Below are positions 54,985 through 64,000 of a stretch of DNA of 64,000 nucleotides, piece after piece. The DNA comes from Clarkia xantiana subsp. parviflora (Eukaryota > Streptophyta > Magnoliopsida > Myrtales > Onagraceae), in the NCBI GenBank assembly GCA_036873135.1, contig JAPTYO010000011.1, positions 18,858,747 through 18,922,746 on the forward strand, given 5' to 3'. The position numbers and the translations under genes were made by a program. Within the stretch, counting starts at the first letter, position 1. Every line of letters begins with the position of its first letter. Under the pieces are notes generated by a model, which was given only the letters and a program-made list of their open reading frames with translations, did no database searches and was not told where the DNA came from.

Positions 54985-57900
54985 TCAAGCATGGTGTTTC
55001 TTCAAGTGCTCGCCACTAAAAGAATGCTTCAATACTCTACCATCGAGGTCTTCCAATTTGTACGCATTCGGAGCTGGCATCCCCACGACCTTGTAAGGTC
55101 CTTCCTATTTTGGTGACATCTTGTTGATTCGATCCAAAAGGGTAAACTCGTTGCGACGCCAAACCAGCTCCCCGACGAAGAATTGTCGGGACTTAACTCG
55201 CCGATTGTAATATCTGGCCGTCGCCAAACGCATTCGAGCCTGGATTTCATCGGCTTCCCGCCTCTTCTCTTCGAGCAAGTCCAAGTCCAGATGTCTCATC
55301 TCATCATTCGTCAAAGGCTCGTAATATCTCATCCGATGGGACGCCACAGCTACCTCTACGGGGGCAACAGCCTCTGTGCCATAAACAAGGACAAACGGAG
55401 TCTCCTCGGTTGATCGTTTGGGTGTCATTCTAACAGCCCAAAGCACGTTTTCCAGCTCGTTCAGCCATTTGCCCTTCAAAGCATAGACCCTTTTCTTCAG
55501 GCCATCCATCACGATTTTGTTGGCTGATTCCACCTGGCCATTAGTCTGAGCGTGGCGGACAGAGGCTGTCCGATGCTCGATGTTCAACTCCTCCAGATAC
55601 TCCTTCACCTGAGCCCCGTTAAACGGTGGACCATTGTCGCTGATCACCACCTTAGGGATTCCGTAACTGGATATGATATGGGTCTGGAGAAACTTGACGA
55701 TTTGGTTCCCCGTCGTCTTGGCCAGCGCCTTAGCTTCTATCCATTTCGAAAAATAATCGATAGCTACCAGCAAATATTTACACTGACCTTGTGCCTGCGG
55801 GAGAGGTCCCACCAAGTCGATCCCCCACTGCGCGAAGGGCCAAGCACTCCCGATGAACGTCAAATTAGCAGCCGGAGCCACGATATTCGGGGCGTACCTC
55901 TGGCACGCATCACAGGATCGGACCAACGCCGTCGCCTCCTTGCTCACCGTAGGCCAATAATAGCCATAGTTCAGCACTTTTCTCATATTGGATCGGGCCC
56001 CTTCATGACAAGCCGCAACCCCTTCATGTACCTCCTTCAGGATTCGCCTTGTGTCGGGCTCAGCCACACACTTCAAGTATGGAGTCGAGAAACAACCCTT
56101 CTTGTCAGCTACCACTTGATCATCGGGGACTGCCCCTGTAGTCAGGTACGCGACTATCGGGGTCATCCAAGTGGGCTCCTCCTCCGATCTTGCTTCAATA
56201 GCACATACCTCCGACGGGTAGGTGGTCGATAGGATCACCTTCTCCATGAAGTGTACCTTCCGATTTTCCTCCAGGGGTGCTCCCAGGGCGAATTTACTCA
56301 AAGCATCTGCTTTCGCGTTTCTTCCCTCGGGATTGCCTCGATATCGAAGCTTTTGAAGCTTTCCTTCAAGACTTGCACCTCACGAAGGTACTTCTTCATC
56401 ATCGGGCTCTTTGCCTCATATCGCCCTTGGACCTGGTTCACAATCAAGCTCGCGTCACATTTTACTCTCAAGTGAATGACTCCTGTACCTTTGGAAATTT
56501 TCAGGCCTGTGATAAGAGCCTCATACTCCGCTTCGTTATTCGTGGCCTTAAACGTCAAGGCCAAAGCATATCGCAGCGGTTCACCTCCGCCTGGTGGTAT
56601 CAATATAAACTCTGCTCCTGATCCATCTGAACTCGAGGAGCCATCCGTTTACATCTCCCAAGTATTTTCCTCATTTGGCTGTTCTGATTGCTCTGCCATC
56701 TCTGGTTGTTCTGCCATCGGGACCTCCGTGGTTGCCCCCTCTACAGGGCCCGCTTCTTCCAGATCGGGGGCTGTAGATTATGCTATGAAATCCGCCAACG
56801 CCTGGCCCTTAATAGCCGTCCTCGAAGCAAAGTGTATGCGAAACTCACTAAGCTCGACTGCCCATTTCACTAACCTCCCTGACGCATCAGGTCGGTTCAA
56901 AAAATGCTTCAAAGGCTGATTCGTCAACACAGTGATCTCATGTGCATGAAAGTATGGCCTCAGCTTCCGTGCAGTAATAATCAACGCAAAGAGATACTTC
57001 TCAACGGCGGGATAATTCATTTCATACTTGGCAAACGCCTTGCTTACATAATAAACGGGGACTTGATTACCCTCGACAACCTTCACTAACACAATAAAGA
57101 TAGAGCGGCTCGCCTGGAACCGGTTTCGCCAGCGGCGGGAGGGTGCGGAGGTGCTGCTTGAGTGCCTGAAACACCTCTTCACACTTGGCGGTCCACTCAA
57201 ACTTCTTGTTAGCCCTCAGCACTTCAAAAAACGGCATAGATCGGTCACTCGCCTTGGACAGGAAGCGATTCATTGCAGCCAGTCGGCCGTTCAGCACTTG
57301 TACCTCCCGATGGTTTATCGGAGACTGCATCTCCTCAATCGCCCTCAGCTTTTCGGGGTTCACCTCAATTCCTCTCTGACTCACCATAAAGCCCAAAAAC
57401 TTCCCCGAGTGGACTCCGAAGGCGCATTTTGTCGGGTTCAAGCGAACCTGATGAAGCCTCATCCGCTCAAACGCCGTGGCTAGGTTGTGCACATGATCCT
57501 CAGCTTATCGGGACTTCACCAACATATCATCCACGTAAGCCTCCATGGTTTTCCCCAGCATGTCTCCGAACAGCTTGTTCACCATCCTTTGGTAGGTTGC
57601 CCCGGCATTGATCAGTCCGAAGGGCATGACAACGTAGTGGTAGATGTCGCTATCAGCATAAAAGGCAGTGTGGGGGGCGTCCTCCTTAGCCATCTTGATC
57701 TGGTTGTAACCCAAGTACGCATCCATGAAGCTCAACAATTCGTGTCCCGACGTGGCATCCACCAGCTGGTCGATTCTCGGGAGCGGGTAACAGTCCTTCG
57801 GGCAAGCCTTATTCAGGTCGCGGAAATCAACACACATACGCCACTTCCCATTGCTCTTCTTCACCAGCACCGGGTTAGCAACCCAAGTCTGGAATTGGAG

Positions 57901-59133
57901 CTCCTTGATGAACCCAGCATCGAGCAACCTGCCGACCTCCTGCTGGATCGCAATCCTCTTGTCTGTGCCCATCAGACGCCTTTTCTGCGCGATAGGCCTA
58001 ATCGCGGGATCAATCTTTAACTCGTGCACGATCACATCGGGGCTGATTCCTGGCATATCACTCGAGGACCAGGCAAACAGCTCCTTGAACTCCTTCAGTA
58101 GATCGATCAATTTTCGGGTTGTCTCCTCGGTCAAAGCAGACCCGATTTTCACCTTCCTCTGAGGCCCGTGAATCTCGACCTCCCTCAAGTCCTCCACGAG
58201 GGCGGGACGCCCAAACTCCTCTCTAGGATCAGCATCTGTCTGGAGGACAGTCATGGCCTCTTGTCTCCTCCTTCGGGTGGCGTTGACATAACATTTCCTG
58301 GAAGCCACCTGGTCGCCTTTGACCTCTCCGACTCCATGGTCAGTCGGGAACTTCATCTTCTGGTGCACAGTCGAGGCAACCGCCATTAGGGGGTTGATGG
58401 TAGTTCTCCCTATAATCGCGTTGTAAGTCCCCGCGGACTCAACTACCACAAACTCCACGTTCCTCCTCTCTGATTTCTACCCGCTACCAAACTCCACTGG
58501 TAAGGTGATCACTCCTAGCGGATAGGAGGCAGAGCCAGAGAATCCGACCATCGGGAAGTTTGCTTCCTTCAGGTCCTTGTTCGTTTTTCCCATGGCCTCC
58601 AGCGCATCCATGAACAGAATATCGGAGGAGCTCCCTCCATCGATCAGAATCCGCTTCTTCTCGTACCCATTCACATCCAAAGTCACGACCAAAGCGTCAT
58701 CGTGCGGAGTCTCCACGCCTACTAGATCCTCCGACGAAAAGGAGATCACCATCTCTTCCTTCAGGGTCCAGGATCGGGACCTCTTACCCAGCACCACAGC
58801 AGTGGGAATTCTAGAGGCATAAACCTCCCGGGAGGACGAGGTATCACCTCCTGGTGCAAATCCTCCGTGAATCACATTGATAGTGCCCCGCTTCTCCTTA
58901 CGGGCACCAGAAGACTCCGGGTCAGACCTCTTCTTCTTTGGGGACCGATCGCGGGATCGGGAACGGGACCGCGAACGGGACCGAGAGCGGGATCGACACC
59001 GCTTCTCCCCGACGAACTCCTTAAGCTTCCCCTTCTGGATCAGCTTTTCTATCTCCTTCTTCAGCTCCCGACAATGGTTAGTGTCGTGACCGTTTGAGCC
59101 GTGAAATCGACAGTAACGATCGGTGCGGGATCC
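54985..59133 (-). pseudogene. Gag (3' end) and pol of element C
   Basis: Reading leftward from 59133: knuckle RYCRFHGSNGHDTNHC, Arg-Ser tract (59010-58935), protease ILIDGGSSSD, RT with YVDD (57537-57526), both RNase H domains, and integrase with GIDLVGP, SDNGPPF and GQVESAN. The frame is broken by a stop at 58476 (Trp to TAG), a stop after the YVDD region near 57508, a deletion of roughly 30-40 bp near 57100 at the start of the first RNase H, stops near 56780 and 56650, a frameshift near 56300 and a stop near 55104. Gag upstream of the knuckle was separated by the insertion of D. Confidence 0.92.
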
Positions 59134-59788
59134 TGTTGGATCACGATGGAACTCCGGTATGATCTTTGACGGCGATCCTAGCTCCTTCGCTCCACGTAAT
59201 CCTGCAAGAGGGGATAGACCGGGCGGTGACCCATAATCCATCTCCGATGCTTAAATGAGTATCTCGTATGGACTGGCAAGCAGTAATCTCAAAGTGTATA
59301 ACACAACGTAACTTGATCTGAGGTGACCTCTGTCCTTTTATAGGCGAGGAGGTACCTCAGTTACCTGGTGAACCGTTGGGGTGGTTAGCCCGTATCCCGC
59401 ATATCTCGGCCATGATCTCACGTATCTCGGCCATGATCTCGCATATCTCGGCCACGCCCCGCGTATCTCGGCCTCAAACTCTGATAGCAAGTCCCGACTA
59501 ATATCGGGGACTCCAGAGTTGTCTCATTGTGTCACCGCTCGGGGCCCCTCGTCATCGTGACAGGGTCTATCATTCTCAGGGATTCATCATCGGGGCCTAC
59601 TCGGAGGCATCTTGTCCGGAGCATTCAGCTCGCCTATCAGGTCTGACTCTGTCGGGACCTCTCATCCTCGGGACTCCTTCCGTCGGGACCCTTCTCCTGG
59701 GTCGTCTTGGCTTTCGTTTAGGGCCCAGCGGGCCTATTTGCCGTTTCCTCACCGTTAAATGGCCTAACGGCTGTAGCCAAACCCATCA
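59134..59788 (-). repeat. 3' LTR of element D (655 bp)
   Basis: The plus-strand ends are TGTTGGATCACGATG and AACCCATCA. It is about 50 bp shorter than the LTR of C because of fewer CGTATCTCGGCC units. Confidence 0.9.
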
Positions 59789-60318
59789 TTTGCCCCCTGG
59801 ACATGAGGGACTTATAGTTCGTCGTGTCTTTCAACTCCCGATCTCCCGATACGAGTATCGGAGTCTTTTCTCTTGATAAAATTCCTTGACGCCTTGTGGA
59901 TAACCTCCGTATCCGAGAAGACTCCTCGGTTCCCCAGCCATTAAATGCAGCAGATAAGGAAGCGACGTCTTCGGCACTCGTGCCTAATTTTTCGCGCCTG
60001 CTTTTTCTGAAAAGTGCTTTTCAGGCCGTTTCATCATTACGCCCGTTGCCATTCTGCACGTTCCATCTCAACGGTCCAGATCAAAACGCTTCAACTTCAA
60101 CGATTCAGATCAAAGCGTCCTTTGGACTGTCCCCTTCGCCTATAAAACCCTAGCCGTGGGCACAGTTTTACTTTTACCGTCTCCAGATTTTCAAAAGCTC
60201 TTTGCAACTTCTCTGCGATTTCCAGCTCTGCTATTCCGAAGATCTCAGTCCTCCTCCGATCACTTTTCCGGCAACGTCAAGTTTGTCCTTCCATCCTCCA
60301 ATCATCATCTCTGGTAAG
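59134..60318 (-). mobile_element. D: minus-strand element of the A/B family nested in gag of C
   Basis: Its 3' LTR is 59134-59788, preceded by GATCC (59129-59133), the likely duplication. To the right lie the purine tract complement and the antisense promoter with CCTATAAAACCCTAG (60138-60152). At 60311-60318 the antisense start reads ATCTCTGGTAAG, so the ATG has become ATC. Element E interrupts here; the rest of D lies beyond the window. Confidence 0.88.
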
Positions 60319-61397
60319 TGTTAGGTTATAAAGTCTAGGTCAACGGGTCGTCAATCTAGAATTTATCTCCCACTAATGAAATGTCGGGTTCAGTGCTCCT
60401 AGGACTAGTCGTTCTGATCCGTGCCCTTATACTCCCTTGGGGTAGTCGTTCTGATCCCTGCCCTTATACTCTCTTGGAGTAGTCGTTCTGATATGTGTCC
60501 TTCTCTTCTCCCCTTCTGACCTCCTTTCCTTCTCTCCTTCTGACCTCCTTTCCTTCTCTCCTTCTGACCTCCTGAGGCTTGTACTTCTTACCCCTGGGGC
60601 TTGTCCTACTGCTCTATGCTCTTCTGCTTCCTTGGTTCTCCTCTCCTTGCCACCCTGCAAGAGGGGCAATACCAGGCACAGAGGGGGGGGTGGTGCCTGA
60701 TGAACCCTCTCCGATGCCTAAGTCAGTACGGTTTTAGAGAGATAAAGCTAGAGAGATGTCAGAGCAAAATTGTGCAACTTGTCAAGATGATCAAATGAGT
60801 TGTGAAGGTGGGGTATTTATAGGCAACGGTGTCATTAAGGTGGCTTAATGACATCGTTAACCTTTAAACACAATTAATTAACCTTTAAGCACATAATTAA
60901 GACCTTAGGATTCGGAGAAGGTAGGCGGAGTGGACCGAGTGTGGGAGTCCGAAAATGGTGCCGGGGCCCTTGGGGGGAGGAGAAATCTGACCCCCAGGGG
61001 TAGGGGTTGGGTGAGGGCACCCAACCCCTCCTAGGGAGGATGGGGTTGGCCAACCCCATCCCCCCTAGGGGAGATCGGGTTGGCCGACCCGATCTCTCCT
61101 AGGAGAGATCGGGTTGGCTGACCCGATCTCTCCTAGGAGAGATCGGGTTGGTCCACCCGATCTCCCCTAGGGGAGATCGGGTTGGCTGACCCGATCTCCC
61201 CTAGGGGAGGTCGGGTGTGGCCACCCAACCTCACCTAGGCGAGTCTGACTCGGCCGGACGAGCGCTTCGGCCTCGTCCGAGCCGTTGGTGTTTTCGCGAA
61301 GGGTTCGGGTTGAAGTTTCGATTTACAATCATTAACGGGGTGATAAAAATAAAGCGATCCGGAAGTCAACGGGTTCAAATTGGGCGTATATCCATCA
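60319..61397 (-). repeat. 3' LTR of element E (1079 bp)
   Basis: The plus strand starts TGTTAGG and ends TCCATCA. It carries the N-family TATA (complement of TATAAATA near 60817), seven CCTAGG-centred palindrome units (61025-61240), and extra repeats with CCTTCTGACCTCC (60500-60575) that lengthen it relative to N. Confidence 0.9.
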
Positions 61398-62527
61398 CAT
61401 GCCCCCGAGTCAACCAATGGCCTAACCCTTGATTGACTCTATTTCAGGATGGTATGACACGCGCAATTTGAAACCGGGGTTTTACCTCCTTGTCTGAATG
61501 CCTGCTTACCCATGGATGCGTGCCTCTGACTCTGCCCCCTGCCTTATGAGATAGAGGAATTGTAAACGTCAGAGTAGCACGGACTTGTGCCTAGGCACGC
61601 GTCCGTCTGAGGTGGGAGTAATAAATCTATCTTTGCTACAGGCGTATACTCGAAAAATACACGCTTGCATAAGGATGCAATACGAATACACCTAAGTGAC
61701 TCATGCTTCAATTTCGTGCCGGGATTCTGCCCAAGTGAAGGAAAATTTAATTTTGGTCCGAAATTTTTCTAAGTATGGGATACTGGAAAATACACCTAGG
61801 ATGTTAACTAGGAGTGAACATGGACATATCATGAACATGAGGATGTGTACTAGCATACATGCAAGTAGGAACATAAGGATGGGAGTGAGTAGAGACATGA
61901 TGCGATTGTAGTCATGAATGTATGCATGAATATATGGCGGCCACGTGCATGGACGTCTAAATGTTTGAACACATGGGAGTGTGTATGTGAGCATGCATAT
62001 GAGTGCAAGCATGAACATGTATGTATGCATGGACGGGTTGTGAGTATGAGCATGAGTGATGACATTGATGTACCTGTAGATGTTAATCATGAATATGAGC
62101 ATAAGTGCAAAGGTGAGAGCATAGACCTCTCCTTTACTTGAGGGTGGGAACTCTGCCACTCAATGGGACACAACGTTCCGCCTCCCTCGTACTGGCGTGA
62201 GCATTGTCCATTAATCTCGACCTTCGGCATGTGTAACATTTTTCCTTTATTCGTTGGAGCGTGTGTATAGCTCTTGACCTTTACCTTTTTGGGAAGATTT
62301 GTTCTTCAGACAGGGAGACCTTGAAGATCGTTTTCCAAGGTAGTCAGACCAAATCTGACCGTCCGTTGAATCAGATGAGAGGGAAGGACCCTCTAGTTCT
62401 GCTTATCAGGCCTAGAAATTTTCTAAGTCAGGGGTGGCTGCTAATGCTTCCAGTATGTTCTTTTTCCCTTCTCTTTTCTTTGTGATATACTTATGATTGT
62501 TCTCATGCTGCTTCCTTCTTGTTGTTA
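61398..62527. other. Non-coding 3' interior of element E
   Basis: The purine tract complement CATGCCCCCGAGTC begins it, followed by sequence conserved with 11640-11783 of N. From 61800 to 62110 the sequence is built from ATG, CATG and GTATG words, as in F at 49200-49510. No Transposase_28-like exon was seen here, unlike in N. Confidence 0.6.
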
Positions 62528-62830
62528 GAGCGTTCTTCCCTGGTTACCGAATGGTTCTTGTGGTGGGTGAGAGTTCAAGTCAATCTAAATCCGAGGCGCA
62601 TAAACTTAACTCTGAGGTCGGGCCCTCGGCTGCCAAGGAGAAGGAAACCACGAGAGGCTCTCCTTCAAGTGCCCCCTTGCTGACTCCCTCCCCTGATAAG
62701 GAGGTAGTGGTTGAAGAGGCGACCTCTTTGCTAGACAAAAGGAAACAACCTGTGGCTGGCGATGGGGTGATCATAGGTCTTGATGTCTCTTCTTTATCCT
62801 CTGCCCCCCAGCCGAGGGACCGAGACTCAG
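62528..62830 (+). pseudogene. Exon of the antisense gene of E, homologous to N
   Basis: A splice-acceptor-like TTGTTAG precedes 62528. The exon encodes SQSKSEAHKLNSEVGPSAAK, PSPDKEVVVEEATSLLDKRK and PQPRDRDSG. It ends CAG before GTTCAT, the same intron position as in N (8861/8860). The product segment is Ser/Lys/Glu-rich, as in N. Downstream the frame stays open to 63039 but no longer resembles N, consistent with intron readthrough. Confidence 0.65.
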
Positions 62831-63354
62831 GTTCATTTCGTCTGTATGTAGATTTGACGACTTTCGAAGGTGTCTTTGGCTTTCCTATGGGTTATGTTAT
62901 TAACCCCTGCGTTGAAGATTTTTCTTTTGGTGACGGGTGTGATCATCATCTTACACTGAGGTTCCCCTCTCTTGCCATGGCTCTGATTAAGATGGAAAAT
63001 TCTTGCTTTGGAGTTTGGTGGAGACTGCTCTTGAATTAGCCTCTACTAGTGTCGTAGTTGTGATCGTTGTGGGGATCGTTTTGTTATATGTCCTCAATAG
63101 TGCTTGTCGTGATTCTTTGCTTCATGATTGATTTCGTGAGATATGGAGGTTGTCTTCATAATAAGGACGTCTCCTTCCTGGTATCACCCAGTGGTTTGAA
63201 ATATAAGTGCCTACCTTTGATGAGCGTACGAAGGGTGTTGTTTTTCCTTTTTCTTGAACCTCCTCCTAAGGCTAGGCGTAGCCTTTTGATGTTCGTGGTC
63301 GGGATGGTGTCTTTACAATGCATGTCTTTGACAGATGTTTTATGATGTGCTGCC
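62831..63354. other. Unassigned interior of element E
   Basis: It is probably the intron and decayed 3' exons of the antisense gene. No motif was recognised. Confidence 0.4.
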
Positions 63355-63600
63355 ATGATAATCACTTCGAGGTATGTGGACATGATAGCCACTTCCTGAT
63401 GTGTGGGAGTGATAGCCCTTTTGTAGTGTGCGGACATGATAGCCACTTCAGGGTATGTGGACGTGATAGCCACTTCAAGGTATGTGGACATGATAGCCAC
63501 TTCAGTGTATGTGGACATGATAGCCACCTCAAGGTATGTGGACATGATAGCCACTTCAGTGTATGTGGACATGATAGCCACATCACGATGTATGGAGTTG
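63355..63600. repeat. 27-bp tandem array in element E
   Basis: About nine units of GTATGTGGACATGATAGCCA plus CTTCAAG-like ends occupy the stretch. It stands where N has its 49-bp and 102-bp arrays but shares no sequence with them. Confidence 0.9.
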
Positions 63601-64000
63601 TGCTTTAGTATTCCTTTCTCATTGGAGAGCCTTCATTGCTATAGTTGCCTTTTGTGTAGGCTATGTTTGTTGGGTTAGGTCCCGATGTCTCGTCTTGTCG
63701 GATGTTGTATCTTTTACGCTCTTTAGATGTCTCCTTCATGAGTTGTGCTTGACGATGTTCAAGTCTGATACGAGCATAGGTCACGCGAGGGCGACATGTA
63801 TGACAATAATATTTGTCGGAGGTTGATTTGTGTGACTTGTAAGGCAATTCTCTTCTTGATGGGTCGAGCTTATTTTGAGAGCTTTGACCTTCGGATTTCA
63901 TGTCTTTGCTATCCTTCTTGGTGGTGTTGGGTTCCTTTGAGATACTTCTCTTGACTTGTGATATGGGTGGTAGTATAACTCGTTACTTTTCATGATAACC
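63601..64000. other. Unassigned right edge
   Basis: This is interior sequence of E upstream of its array in element sense. A minus-strand open stretch (63901-63605) has a basic composition but no domain I recognise. Confidence 0.35.

Larger units (their letters stand above)
49980..59133 (-). mobile_element. C: minus-strand Tat-type gypsy element of the A/B family, nested in F
   Basis: Its 3' LTR is 49980-50687. Rightward come the purine tract complement (TTTGCCCCCA), the antisense gene (plus strand 51249-54259), a tandem array, and pol and gag on the minus strand to 59133, where element D interrupts gag. The 5' LTR and most of gag lie beyond D and E, outside the window. ATGCC (49975-49979) is the candidate target duplication. 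Several stops, an internal deletion and an LTR insertion make it older than A and B. Confidence 0.92.
60319..64000 (-). mobile_element. E: minus-strand element of the N family nested in D, running off the right edge
   Basis: Its 3' LTR (60319-61397) has the ends and U3 palindromes of N's LTRs. The next 160 bases match, as complement, the sequence before N's 3' LTR. Rightward are exons of N's antisense gene (plus strand) and a tandem array. GTAAG (60314-60318) is the likely target duplication. Confidence 0.88.

Noticed and set aside
54834..55019. 61-codon plus-strand frame with HHLRRLF repeats
   Set aside because: It is the complement of the 24 bp tandem array read in phase, as in A on the opposite strand.
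62831..63039. Continuation of the E antisense exon as coding
   Set aside because: The homology to N stops exactly at the CAG/GT site, so the open frame after it is most likely intron sequence.

Overview
The window looks like a block of nested LTR retrotransposons in the nuclear genome of a flowering plant. Nearly every base belongs to a retroelement, there is no bacterial gene organisation, and the elements are plant Ty1/copia and Ty3/gypsy types. The gypsy elements belong to the Tat (Retand/Ogre-like) group: they carry two RNase H domains in pol, a long region after integrase with tandem repeats, and genes on the antisense strand. I cannot name the species.

Layout, left to right. (1) 1-15776: a minus-strand copia element (Copia-1) that runs off the left edge and is split by an 11.1 kb plus-strand gypsy element (N, 1440-12578). 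N carries gag and protease, then a second partial gag in place of reverse transcriptase, two tandem-repeat arrays and a spliced antisense gene. Its second gag is broken by a small LTR remnant (5422-6067). (2) 15777-24330: a decayed plus-strand copia element (Copia-2). It is interrupted by a 2.55 kb non-coding element with 218 bp LTRs (S, 19244-21792) and by a minus-strand solo LTR with a perfect CCGTC duplication (21798-22570). It ends in two related LTR pieces. (3) 24300-48405: fragments of a possible non-transposon minus-strand gene, split by two nearly complete plus-strand gypsy elements of one family: A (25468-36348, GGAGC duplication) and B (36424-47911, ACAGT duplication). (4) 48406-64000: a stack of minus-strand gypsy elements open to the right: F contains C, C contains D (same family as A and B), and D contains E (same family as N).

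How the genes work together. In A, B and C, gag and pol form one long sense reading frame: nucleocapsid, aspartic protease, reverse transcriptase, two RNase H domains and integrase. It is now broken by a few stops and frameshifts. Facing it on the other strand is a gene of about 2.8 kb with its own TATA box, a seven-base first exon and introns with GT/AG ends. Its product has a region resembling the 'putative gypsy type transposon' (Transposase_28) family, a basic patch, a Pro/Ser-rich linker, a coiled coil and an acidic tail. The two transcription units converge on a tandem array with conserved small hairpins. N and E carry a diverged form of the same antisense gene.

The most interesting signals are this repeated, apparently spliced antisense gene; the N element in which gag replaces RT; the coding-free S element with TATTA/TAATA LTR ends; and the different palindromic or tandem arrays in the U3 part of each gypsy LTR family. 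All homology statements come from reading motifs and comparing copies inside the window; no database search was run.
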